The notes under the pieces are model-generated. The model was not told the DNA's origin. It saw only the letters and a program-made list of their open reading frames with translations, and ran no database searches. A stretch of 64,000 bases of DNA from WLXB01 sp040221475 (GTDB lineage Bacteria; Pseudomonadota; Alphaproteobacteria; Rhodospirillales; Rhodospirillaceae), in assembly GCA_040221475.1 (NCBI GenBank), contig JAVKEJ010000030.1, positions 20,701 through 84,700 on the forward strand, given 5' to 3'. Position 1 is the stretch's first letter; each line of letters opens with the position of its first letter. Below, piece after piece: positions 34,250 through 42,142 of this stretch. A program made the translations under genes and the position numbers.

Positions 34250-35284
34250 TTATTTCCAAAGCCACCCTTCTTCACGGCTGATCCGCTCGGCCAATTCATA
34301 ATACTGGCCCAGTTCATCAATCGGCTGATCATCCTCGACAAAAGCGCCAAAAGACCGGAGATCACTGTGGGGCTTAAGTTCTGGTAAAATCGGATGATCC
34401 ATGGAGGCATCAGCGTAAAGGCGTTGCACTGCTGGCTGAACCATGTAGCGCATCAGCGCTTTGGCCGCATTAGAGTTGGGTGCGCCTTTTATCATCGCGA
34501 AACCACTGATATTCATGTGCGCGCCATGGGTGTCCTGATTTAGAAAGTGGATGCCCACGGCCTCTAACGTGCGCTTCACGTCAGGATCACGCGCCTGGCG
34601 CAGCAATCGGCCATAATAATAGCTGTTGGCAATCGCCAGATCACATATGCCGTCAGCAACACCCTCGATCTGCACAAGGTCTAAGTCTATCGGCTCTCTG
34701 GCAAAGTTAAAGACCAGACCTTTAACAAAAGAGCGGGCGGCTTGCTCACCCTCCCGGGCAATAAGGGCGGCCAGCAGGGTCTGCACATAAATTTTGTTGC
34801 TCGGTCGCACGCAGACGCGCCCTTTCCACTCAGGATCGGTTAAATCCTGTAATGATTTGAGGGTTTTTGGATCCACCCGGTCTTTGGCGTAGAACACCGT
34901 ACGCGTCCACTTGCTGAGACCAAACCACAGACCATCAGGGTGACGGAAGTGTTGCGGGATGGCAGCCGTAAGCTCATCAATAGCCACGTTCGCTAGTACA
35001 TCAGCATCCACCAATTTGGCCAAGCGCATGGCCTCCATAGTGAACACAATATCAGCTTGAGGGTTTTCTTTTTCAGCTACCAATCGGTCTAGGAGCTGGT
35101 TTGCCGTCATGTATTCTGTGGAAACTCTGACCCCGGTTTCGGCTTCAAACGCCTCCAACACCGGATCTAAGAATGTCGGCGTTAGATAGGAATAGACCCG
35201 AAGGCCATTCTGCTCCTGTGCTTGGCTATAGCTGTTCATGCTCAGCCAAGCCATCAACACTATAAGGGGGATTAAGCGGCGCAT
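34250..35284 (-). CDS. Orphan periplasmic solute-binding protein (iron/AfuA-FutA type)
   Basis: 344 residues from the ATG at 35284; an upstream in-frame extension to 35422 would precede the signal peptide and is unlikely. The Sec signal ends near SYSQAQ-EQN. The mature part (LRVYSYLTPTFLDPVLEAFEAETGVRV, DIVFTMEAMRLAKLVDADVL) matches family 1 type binding proteins for Fe3+ such as FutA/FbpA. The usual tyrosine cluster is represented by SYYYGRL. No permease or ATPase gene adjoins, so it either serves a transporter encoded elsewhere or has another ligand. Confidence 0.82.
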   Translation of the reverse strand: MRRLIPLIVLMAWLSMNSYSQAQEQNGLRVYSYLTPTFLDPVLEAFEAETGVRVSTEYMTANQLLDRLVAEKENPQADIVFTMEAMRLAKLVDADVLANVAIDELTAAIPQHFRHPDGLWFGLSKWTRTVFYAKDRVDPKTLKSLQDLTDPEWKGRVCVRPSNKIYVQTLLAALIAREGEQAARSFVKGLVFNFAREPIDLDLVQIEGVADGICDLAIANSYYYGRLLRQARDPDVKRTLEAVGIHFLNQDTHGAHMNISGFAMIKGAPNSNAAKALMRYMVQPAVQRLYADASMDHPILPELKPHSDLRSFGAFVEDDQPIDELGQYYELAERISREEGWLWK

Positions 35285-35315
35285 TGTCTTTCCGACGGTC
35301 TCCGTTTTTGTCAGC

Positions 35316-36188
35316 TTAATGATCTGCGGATGCCAATAAAGCCGCCGGATCAGAGAAAACATCAGGATGGTGTTTGTTGGTAAGTTCCACGTAGTAGGGC
35401 GGATAATCTTCAATGGTTTCAAAACGTCCGCCTGTGGCTGTACCGAACAAATGTCCCGGATGACCGGACATCTTCAACCAGGGCCGCCAACTGACGATGC
35501 CATTAAAATGGGTTGAATCGTTAGCCAGCATCACATCCGGGTTCGCCACATCTGCCATTTGGGCGCGGTAGGTGGTGACCTCGTTATAATGAAAGGAGGG
35601 GCCCGAAAACCCGTCGGGCGTACCGACCCGGATTTCCTCAACCAAAACAACGGTGCCATTGTCATTTCTGGGCGTGATGAAGCGGTGATTGATGTCCAAA
35701 CCGGCCAGCGCCGGATTGTCTGACGGGGCGCGGCGGCCTTCCAGGCTTAGGAAGAGCTTGCTGGGACCACTGCGGGTCTGCGGCACCTCAACGGTTTCGC
35801 CGGTGTATGGGTTGTCAAAGGTTTCCAGCAGTTCGCCGGTTTCCCAGTCGGTGAAATAGGCAACCTCAAAAGACGCGCCTTCATAGTTCCACTCGTCAAC
35901 TTGCTTGTAGGTGGCCAGGGTTCCCGCCAGGACGCCATACAGCGGGGTCATCTTGTTGTTGACGACGCCGTAATAGTAGCCTTTCACGCCGCCCATAACG
36001 ATGCGGTTGTCCATGGAGGCCCGCATTTTGATCAGCGCCGTGAGTTGATCCCTCCGATTGCTGAAATCAAGCGTATGCCCGGTGGCGGCCAGCGCCGGTG
36101 TGCCAGCGGCCATAAGGCCAGCGCCGCCGATGCCGCCAAGGAGTGCCCGGCGCGAAAGGCCGCCAATAATCGGATCTTGATCAAACAT
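35316..36188 (-). CDS. Tat-exported DUF1838-family protein
   Basis: 290 residues. The N-terminus has a twin-arginine signal (LSRRALLGGIGGAGLMAAGTPALA). The mature region recalls DUF1838, a family of uncharacterised secreted proteins with a beta-rich fold: KGYYYGVVNNKMTPLYGVLAG, a segment ending in FNGIVSWRPWLKMSGHPGHLFG, and PPYYVELTNKHHPDVF. Several Trp, His and Tyr clusters suggest a ligand or cofactor pocket, but no catalytic motif is recognised. It lies about 30 bases upstream of the orphan solute-binding protein on the same strand, so the two are probably co-transcribed. Confidence 0.72.
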   Translation of the reverse strand: MFDQDPIIGGLSRRALLGGIGGAGLMAAGTPALAATGHTLDFSNRRDQLTALIKMRASMDNRIVMGGVKGYYYGVVNNKMTPLYGVLAGTLATYKQVDEWNYEGASFEVAYFTDWETGELLETFDNPYTGETVEVPQTRSGPSKLFLSLEGRRAPSDNPALAGLDINHRFITPRNDNGTVVLVEEIRVGTPDGFSGPSFHYNEVTTYRAQMADVANPDVMLANDSTHFNGIVSWRPWLKMSGHPGHLFGTATGGRFETIEDYPPYYVELTNKHHPDVFSDPAALLASADH

Positions 36189-36308
36189 GTACGTATCCCT
36201 TTAGGCTCAAGGTTGAGGTTATTTCTGCGCTATCTGACCTTAAGAAATGGCCGACGTCTATGCGCAGATATGTTTGCGTTTCGCACAGCGGTTAAGGCTG
36301 AGGTGGGA

Positions 36309-36533
36309 CTATCTGGGGGCGCCGGACGGATTGTCGCGGCTGGGCGGTGCAGCTGTTGGCACCTGAGAGGGGTCAGACCCCTGGCGGCCGCAGTAGGTAT
36401 CGCGTTTGCACCAGTCTTTGACGCCTTGGCCGACAACCCGCCGGGGGTCAACGCAGGCGTTGAGCAGGATCGAACTAGAAATCACCATAGATATGGTGAG
36501 TATGGGCCAAAAAGAGGATTTGCGCGTGGACAT
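36309..36533 (-). CDS. Small predicted lipoprotein
   Basis: 74 residues from the ATG at 36533; an ATG 12 codons upstream is also open. The signal peptide ends in a lipobox (SSSILLNAC). The mature part has a second cysteine pair in WCKRDTYCGRQ and a Pro/Ser-rich tail. I recognise no family. It is divergent from the DUF2975/XRE pair, and a strong AT-rich dyad lies between them, so expression of the two sides may be linked. Confidence 0.55.
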   Translation of the reverse strand: MSTRKSSFWPILTISMVISSSILLNACVDPRRVVGQGVKDWCKRDTYCGRQGSDPSQVPTAAPPSRDNPSGAPR

Positions 36534-36547
36534 GCTTTCTGTTTTAC

Positions 36548-36577
36548 GATAATTATTATTGTAAGACAATAATTATC
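36548..36577. promoter_or_regulatory. AT-rich dyad in the divergent lipoprotein / DUF2975-XRE promoter region
   Basis: GATAATTAT and ATAATTATC are perfect 9-bp arms 12 bases apart. An overlapping second dyad, ATTATTGT-AAG-ACAATAAT, lies at 36555-36573. It sits between the two divergent start codons (36533 and 36593), the expected place for an autoregulatory operator of the adjacent XRE protein. Confidence 0.55.
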
Positions 36578-36592
36578 TAAAAGAGGCCGCCG

Positions 36593-37150
36593 ATGCCAGA
36601 CTCAGACCACAGATTGCTCAGAATCACCCGCATCAGCAGGATCATCGCACTGCTCTGCGGCGTCTTGTTTGTGATCTTTCCGCTTGGCCTGGCCGCTTTA
36701 TGCTTCTTTGGGGAAACGTTCCTGGCCATGCAAAATACAGCACAGCAGATGGGGGTCCGGGCGGAAGACATATCCCTGTTGGCCAAAACAGCCGCTTATG
36801 GCGCAATCATGGTCCAGACAGCCCCTTTGCTGCTGGCTCTATGGGCTTTGCGCTGCCTGTTTGCGGGCTACGCCACCGGAGCGGTGTTTACGATGGATGC
36901 AGCGCGCCAACTAAAGCGTGTTGCCTTGGCGCTGATATCAACGGTGATCGTGCGACCGCTCGGTGTCGGGCTCTTTTCCTTAGCGTTATCGATAGATACG
37001 GTCAAAACGCCAGGTGGCCAGGGACACCTTATTTTTATGTTCGGATCAACTGAAGTCCTGATTGGGCTGGCCGGGGGCATGGTGCTGGTCACAGCCTGGG
37101 TGATGGGCGAAGCGGCGGCACTGGCGGAGGAAAACCGCTCCTTCGTGTGA
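36593..37150 (+). CDS. DUF2975 membrane protein
   Basis: 185 residues with four membrane helices (IIALLCGVLFVIFPLGLAAL, MVQTAPLLLALWALRCLF, VALALISTVIVRPLGVGLF, LIGLAGGMVLVTAWVMGEA). The C-terminal motif MGEAAALAEENRSFV is characteristic of DUF2975 proteins, which are usually paired with a small XRE regulator, as here (12 bases downstream). GAGG precedes the ATG. A membrane sensor that modulates the regulator is a reasonable idea, but its function is not established. Confidence 0.85.
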   Translation: MPDSDHRLLRITRISRIIALLCGVLFVIFPLGLAALCFFGETFLAMQNTAQQMGVRAEDISLLAKTAAYGAIMVQTAPLLLALWALRCLFAGYATGAVFTMDAARQLKRVALALISTVIVRPLGVGLFSLALSIDTVKTPGGQGHLIFMFGSTEVLIGLAGGMVLVTAWVMGEAAALAEENRSFV

Positions 37151-37162
37151 GCGGAACCTGTT

Positions 37163-37375
37163 ATGCCCATCCGCATCACCCTGGACAAACTGCTCGCCGA
37201 GCGCCGCATGACCGCCCGCGACCTGGCCCAAGCCGTCGGTATCACGGAAGCCAATATGTCTTTGTTGCGCACCGGCAAGGTCAAAGGCATACGGTTTTCC
37301 ACGCTGGAAAAAATATGCGGAATTTTAGAGTGCCAGCCAGCTGACCTGCTGCGCTTTGATCCGGATCAGGAATGA
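37163..37375 (+). CDS. Small XRE-family transcriptional regulator (YozG-like)
   Basis: 70 residues, almost entirely one helix-turn-helix domain: PIRITLDKLLAERRMTARDL is helix 1-2, AVGITEANMSLLRTGKVKGI is the recognition helix region, and FSTLEKICGILECQPADLLRF ends it. This short layout matches regulators partnered with DUF2975 proteins. It is likely to bind the dyad at 36548-36577 upstream of its own operon. Confidence 0.9.
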   Translation: MPIRITLDKLLAERRMTARDLAQAVGITEANMSLLRTGKVKGIRFSTLEKICGILECQPADLLRFDPDQE

Positions 37376-37406
37376 AACGGCACAATTAAACGGAAGCAGC
37401 CATGCC

Positions 37407-37745
37407 CTAGGTCATGTCGGGCATGTCACTGGGATCGAAGGTGCCGAGCTGCTCAAAGCCGGTGGTTGGAAAGGCACCCCCCTTCCCCGGAGGATCGACG
37501 ACGGTCACCTCAACGCGGTCCACCCTGGCCGCTAGCGGCCCGTCATGGCAGGCTTTGATCATAGCGTCGACATTGGCTTTTGGGCCATTCAAAAGCACCT
37601 CGACCGTGCCATCGGTGACATTACGCACCCAACCGGACAACCCCAACGCGCGCGCCTTTTTAACTGTCCACCCCCGATACCAGACTCCCTGGACGCGACC
37701 GGACACACGCAGACCAACGGTCGTGACATCACCTGGGAGTGCCAT
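37407..37745 (-). CDS. acyP: Acylphosphatase
   Basis: 112 residues. The phosphate-binding loop and catalytic arginine lie in VSGRVQGVWYRGWTVKKA, and the catalytic asparagine in LGLSGWVRNVTDGTVEVLL. It hydrolyses acyl phosphates in the cytoplasm. It is about 20 residues longer than the usual 90 at the C-terminus. It follows pccA by 45 bases on the same strand and may share its transcript; a link to acyl metabolism is plausible but unproven. Confidence 0.93.
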   Translation of the reverse strand: MALPGDVTTVGLRVSGRVQGVWYRGWTVKKARALGLSGWVRNVTDGTVEVLLNGPKANVDAMIKACHDGPLAARVDRVEVTVVDPPGKGGAFPTTGFEQLGTFDPSDMPDMT

Positions 37746-37790
37746 GCTGCCTCAGACTCCGTTTATGAAACCCGGTTTATGAGAACCCGC

Positions 37791-39788
37791 TTATTCAAAC
37801 TCCATGATCACTTGATCAACGGATAAGGAAGAGCCTGTTTTTTGGGGGATTTCTTTGACAATACCATCGCGTTCAGCCTTGAGAACGTTCTCCATCTTCA
37901 TGGCTTCAACAATGGCAAGTTTCTCGCCCGCCTTGACCTCTTGGCCCACAGCAACCTCAACCGACACCAACAGTCCCGGCATCGGGGATAACAGGAATTT
38001 AGACATGTCAGGCGCGACTTTAACGGGCATCAGGCTTGCAAGCTCTGCCTCACGCGCGGTGTAGACCGTCGCCACAACCTGCGCCCCGTTGTGGAACAGC
38101 CTGTAGCCAATACCCTCACGGTCGACTTGAATGCAAACTTCTTTGCCATCAACTTTGCCGATGAACAGAGGTTCGCCAAAGCTCCAGGCGCTGGTCACGT
38201 CGATCTTCTTGCGGCCGACTTTAACGGTCCCGTTTATGCCGCTGACATTTTCAGGAACCTGCGTAACCACATTGACCTGCTTACCCGCGATCTCGACTAC
38301 CCAATTGTTGGAGACCGATTTTTCATGCCCCTTGAGGCGGCCACTGATGTGCGCGGCGCGCGCGGAATAGGCGCGATGAATCAATGCAGATACGGCAATT
38401 AAACCGGTCGGGTCATCTGGCGGCAAATCTGCATCTGAAAACCCATCAGGATATTCTTCAGCGATAAAATTGGTTGTGAGTTTGCCATCCACAAACCGTT
38501 TCTTAGACATGACAGACGCCAGAAACGGAATGTTGTGGCTAATACCGCGAATATAATAGCGGTCAAGTGCACCGCGCATATGGGCGATGGCTTCGTTGCG
38601 CGTTTTACCCCAGGTGCACAGCTTGGCCACCATGGGATCGTAGAACATCGAAATTTCGCCGCCTTCATAGACGCCGGTGTCCACCCGAACATTCTTGCTT
38701 TCTTCGGGTGTGCGGTAACTGACCAGACGGCCTGTTGAGGGCAAGAAGTTGCGGTACGGGTCTTCAGCATAGACCCGGCTCTCCATGGCCCAGCCGTTCA
38801 ACTTAATGTCGGATTGTTTAACGGTCAGCTTTTCGCCGTCGGCAACACGGATCATCCACTCGACCAGATCAAGTCCAGTGACAAGCTCGGTGACCGGATG
38901 CTCCACTTGCAGCCGCGTATTCATTTCCAAAAAGTAGAAGTTCCGTTTGGCATCAACAATGAACTCGACCGTGCCGGCCGAAATGTAATCAACCGCCTTG
39001 GCCAGAGTTACGGCCTGCTTGCCCATCGCCTTGCGGGTCTTCTCGTCGATAAAAGGGCTCGGGGCTTCTTCAATGACCTTTTGATGACGGCGCTGGATTG
39101 AACACTCACGCTCGCCCACGTAGATGCAGTTACCGTGACCATCAGCTAAAACCTGAATTTCAATATGACGCGGCTGCTCTATGAATTTTTCAATGAAAAC
39201 GCGGTCATCGCCGAAGGAGGAGATCGCCTCAGATGTGGCGCGCTCGAAGCCTTCGCGGGCTTCTTCATCGTTGTGGGCAATGCGCATCCCCTTTCCACCG
39301 CCACCGGCAGAGGCTTTCAGCATGACAGGATAGCCAATATCGCGTGCTATTTTCACGGCTTCGTCGGTATCTTTAATGATACCCATAAAGCCCGGCACCG
39401 TTGACACACCGGCTTTATCAGCCAGCTTCTTCGAGGTGATTTTGTCCCCCATGGCTTCAATGGCTTTAGCATTCGGGCCAATGAATACGATACCTGCTTT
39501 TTCCAAAGCTTTTTGGAAATCCTTATTCTCGGATAAAAAGCCATAACCAGGATGCACGGCCTGAGCCTTAGTTTTTTTACAAGCGCGAATGATGCGATCC
39601 GCTTTCAGGTAACTTTTAGCCGACGCCGCTTCACCGATGCGGACAGCCTCATCGGCCATCTTGACATGCAACGCTTCTTTGTCGGCGTCAGAATAAACGG
39701 CGACTGTTTTGATACCCATTTTTCGGGCTGTTTTGATCACGCGGCAGGCAATCTCGCCACGGTTTGCAATCAGAATTTTATCGAACAT
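37791..39788 (-). CDS. pccA: Propionyl/acetyl-CoA carboxylase alpha subunit (biotin carboxylase + biotin carrier)
   Basis: 665 residues from the ATG at 39788 (MFDKILIANRGEIACRVIKT); upstream in-frame codons to 39923 are not family-like. The biotin carboxylase half has the ATP-grasp glycine loop KASAGGGGKGMRIA and the segment EMNTRLQVEHPVTELVTGLDL. The C-terminus is a biotinyl domain with EAMKMEN, in which Lys631 is the biotin site, 34 residues from the end. With PccB it carboxylates propionyl-CoA to methylmalonyl-CoA. It lies 40 bases after pccB. Methylmalonyl-CoA mutase and epimerase genes are not adjacent. Confidence 0.95.
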   Translation of the reverse strand: MFDKILIANRGEIACRVIKTARKMGIKTVAVYSDADKEALHVKMADEAVRIGEAASAKSYLKADRIIRACKKTKAQAVHPGYGFLSENKDFQKALEKAGIVFIGPNAKAIEAMGDKITSKKLADKAGVSTVPGFMGIIKDTDEAVKIARDIGYPVMLKASAGGGGKGMRIAHNDEEAREGFERATSEAISSFGDDRVFIEKFIEQPRHIEIQVLADGHGNCIYVGERECSIQRRHQKVIEEAPSPFIDEKTRKAMGKQAVTLAKAVDYISAGTVEFIVDAKRNFYFLEMNTRLQVEHPVTELVTGLDLVEWMIRVADGEKLTVKQSDIKLNGWAMESRVYAEDPYRNFLPSTGRLVSYRTPEESKNVRVDTGVYEGGEISMFYDPMVAKLCTWGKTRNEAIAHMRGALDRYYIRGISHNIPFLASVMSKKRFVDGKLTTNFIAEEYPDGFSDADLPPDDPTGLIAVSALIHRAYSARAAHISGRLKGHEKSVSNNWVVEIAGKQVNVVTQVPENVSGINGTVKVGRKKIDVTSAWSFGEPLFIGKVDGKEVCIQVDREGIGYRLFHNGAQVVATVYTAREAELASLMPVKVAPDMSKFLLSPMPGLLVSVEVAVGQEVKAGEKLAIVEAMKMENVLKAERDGIVKEIPQKTGSSLSVDQVIMEFE

Positions 39789-39828
39789 ATGCTTACGTCC
39801 CGTCCTTAGACTTTTTTTGCGCGTTTTT

Positions 39829-41361
39829 TTACAGCGGGATATTGCCGTGTTTTTTCCAGGGGTTCTTAACGTCCTTGGTGCGCAGCATTGCCAACGCATT
39901 ACAGACGCGACGGCGTGTGCCATGGGGCATGATCACGTCATCAATGAAGCCAAGATTGGCGGCCCTAAACGGATTGGCAAAATTCTCTTCATACTCTTTG
40001 GTGCGGGCGGCGATTTTTTTGGTATCACCGATATCCTGACGGAAGATAATTTCCACCGCCCCCTTTGCCCCCATCACAGCAATCTCAGCCGTTGGCCAGG
40101 CAAAGTTAACGTCGCCGCCGATATGTTTCGAGCTCATCACGTCGTAGGCACCACCATACGCCTTACGCGTAATAACTGTGATTTTTGGCACCGTCGCTTC
40201 AGCGAAAGCGTACAACAGTTTTGCCCCATGCTTGATAATGCCGCCGAACTCTTGATCGGTTCCCGGCATAAATCCTGGGACATCGACAAACGTCAGGATT
40301 GGTATATTGAAACAATCACAGAAGCGGACAAAGCGGGCTGCCTTGCGACTGGATTCAATGTCTAAGCACCCTGCCAAGACCATTGGCTGATTAGCAACGA
40401 TGCCAACAGGTCTGCCTTCCATGCGGCCGAAGCCGATGATCATGTTCTTGGCGTAGTGCTCTCCAATTTCAAAGAAATCGCCTTCATCGACCACCTTGAT
40501 GATCAACTCTTTCATGTCATAGGGCTTATTGGCGCTGTCTGGCACCAACGTATCTAAAGAGAAATCTTCGCGCGTTTGTGGATCATTGCACGGGATTGTT
40601 GGTGGTTGTTCTTTGTTGTTCAGAGGCAGAAAGTCCAAGAGCCGGCGAAGTTGCAAAAGGGCTTCAATATCATTCTCGAAAGCCCCATCCGCGACGCCAG
40701 ATTTTGAGGCATGCGTCATAGCGCCACCGAGTTCTTCCTGGGTCACGGTCTCATGTGTCACGGTCTTGACCACATCCGGGCCGGTGACAAACATGTAAGA
40801 GGTATCTTTGACCATAAAGATAAAATCGGTGATGGCGGGGGAATACACTGCCCCACCAGCACATGGCCCCATGACCATTGAAATCTGCGGGACGACACCG
40901 GACGCCAAAACGTTTTGATGAAACACATCCGCATACCCAGCAAGGGAAGCAACCCCTTCTTGAATGCGCGCGCCGCCAGAATCGTTCAGGCCGATAACAG
41001 GCGCTCCAACCTGAACCGCCTTTTCCATCACTTTGAGAATCTTGTTCGCATGTGATTCGGAAAGTGATCCGCCAAAGACTGTAAAGTCTTGGCTGAAGAC
41101 AAATACAGGGCGGCCGTTAACCGTGCCATAGCCCGTGATCACGCCATCTCCAGGAACCTTTTGTTCAGCCATCCCGAAATCAACACACCGGTGCTCGACG
41201 AACATATCCCATTCTTCGAAGGATCCCTCGTCAAAGAGAATCTCTATGCGCTCACGGGCGGTCAATTTCCCCTTGCTATGTTGCGTATCAATACGCTTTT
41301 GGCCGCCCCCAAGGCGGGCCTGAGCGCGTTTTTCTTCGAGTTTCTGGATTATTTCAGTCAT
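39829..41361 (-). CDS. pccB: Propionyl-CoA carboxylase beta subunit (carboxyltransferase)
   Basis: 510 residues from the ATG at 41361, chosen for the GAGGGG upstream and because this gives the standard length. It opens MTEIIQKLEEKRAQARLGGG and has the carboxyltransferase oxyanion segments GLNDSGGARIQEGV and GPCAGGAVYSPAITDF in the N half, with DVPGFMPGTDQEFGGIIKHG and KAYGGAYDVMSSKHIGGD in the C half. It transfers CO2 from carboxybiotin to propionyl-CoA. It is transcribed first, followed by pccA. Propionyl-CoA supply also affects 3-hydroxyvalerate in PHA, relevant to phaC at the left of the window. Confidence 0.96.
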   Translation of the reverse strand: MTEIIQKLEEKRAQARLGGGQKRIDTQHSKGKLTARERIEILFDEGSFEEWDMFVEHRCVDFGMAEQKVPGDGVITGYGTVNGRPVFVFSQDFTVFGGSLSESHANKILKVMEKAVQVGAPVIGLNDSGGARIQEGVASLAGYADVFHQNVLASGVVPQISMVMGPCAGGAVYSPAITDFIFMVKDTSYMFVTGPDVVKTVTHETVTQEELGGAMTHASKSGVADGAFENDIEALLQLRRLLDFLPLNNKEQPPTIPCNDPQTREDFSLDTLVPDSANKPYDMKELIIKVVDEGDFFEIGEHYAKNMIIGFGRMEGRPVGIVANQPMVLAGCLDIESSRKAARFVRFCDCFNIPILTFVDVPGFMPGTDQEFGGIIKHGAKLLYAFAEATVPKITVITRKAYGGAYDVMSSKHIGGDVNFAWPTAEIAVMGAKGAVEIIFRQDIGDTKKIAARTKEYEENFANPFRAANLGFIDDVIMPHGTRRRVCNALAMLRTKDVKNPWKKHGNIPL

Positions 41362-41522
41362 TGGGTCCCCTCTGCCGGTCATCAGCTCTGCAGTGGCTGA
41401 TTACGGTTTCTTGACGCCCTAGGGGATAGCATAATGGACGCCTTGGGAAACGAAAAAATGACAGAAAGAATAGGACCGAAAGCACTTTCAAGCCGAAAAA
41501 GCACAGAGATATGAGGACATAC

Positions 41523-41564
41523 ATGGACAAAACCGCCCAACCCTCCGTATACACCTGCATATGA
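41523..41564 (+). CDS. Possible 13-residue leader peptide upstream of yciB
   Basis: An ATG with GAGG six bases upstream opens a 13-codon frame (MDKTAQPSVYTCI). Its TGA overlaps the yciB ATG as ATGA. The yciB start itself has no ribosome-binding site, so translation of yciB may depend on re-initiation after this short frame. There is no homology support. Confidence 0.4.
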   Translation: MDKTAQPSVYTCI

Positions 41565-42139
41565 ACCCAATTTTGAAGCTCGTCCTGGAAATCGGCCCTT
41601 TGGTCGTCTTCTTTCTGACCAACGCACAATTTGGCATCTTTAACGCCACCCTGGCGTTTATGGTCGCAATTGTCTTTGCCTTGGGCGTCTCGTACAGCCT
41701 GACTAAGACGATCCCCACAATGCCGCTGGTTACGGCCGTGTTCGTGTTGATTTTTGGCGGGCTAACCCTCTGGCTTCAGAATGAAACCTTTATCAAGGTC
41801 AAACCCACCATTGTTAATTTACTGTTCGCCACCATCCTCGCCTTTGGCCTTTTGACGGGTCGTTTGTTTCTCAAAATCGTATTAGACTCTGCCTTAAACA
41901 TGACGGATCAGGGATGGCTGATCATGACCAAAGCCTGGACCGGCTTTTTTGTGTTTCTGGCGATATTGAACGAAGTGGTGTGGCGGACCGTTTCAACAGA
42001 CACGTGGGTGTCTTTTAAAGTCTTTGGGGTTATGCCGCTGACTTTGGTTTTTAGCTTTGCGCTGGTGCCAGTGATCATGAAGCATACGATTGAGGCTTCA
42101 AGTGAGCCTATAAAAAAAGACCCTGACAGCAACAGCTAA
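41561..42139 (+). CDS. yciB: Inner-membrane septation protein A (YciB/IspZ family)
   Basis: 192 residues with five or six membrane helices. It opens LKLVLEIGPLVVFFLTNAQF, the family signature (LEFGPLVVFF in others), and contains FGGLTLWLQNETFIKVKPTI and the segment WTGFFVFLAILNEVVWRTVS, which are highly conserved. In enterobacteria the protein links to cell-envelope synthesis and elongation/division. It has no ribosome-binding site of its own; a short upstream frame ends at its start. It is convergent with the atp12 gene. Confidence 0.93.
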   Translation: MNPILKLVLEIGPLVVFFLTNAQFGIFNATLAFMVAIVFALGVSYSLTKTIPTMPLVTAVFVLIFGGLTLWLQNETFIKVKPTIVNLLFATILAFGLLTGRLFLKIVLDSALNMTDQGWLIMTKAWTGFFVFLAILNEVVWRTVSTDTWVSFKVFGVMPLTLVFSFALVPVIMKHTIEASSEPIKKDPDSNS

Positions 42140-42142
42140 CCC

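Noticed and set aside
35901..36572. 223-codon plus-strand frame opposite DUF1838 and the small lipoprotein
   Set aside because: The opposite strand has a Tat signal and family motifs; this frame runs across two minus-strand genes and has no recognisable domain.
38399..38770. 123-codon same-strand frame inside pccA
   Set aside because: An alternative frame of a conserved gene; no frameshift is needed to read pccA through the region.
39709..40365. 218-codon plus-strand frame opposite pccB/pccA
   Set aside because: Antisense to strongly conserved carboxylase coding sequence; no motif and no ribosome-binding site.
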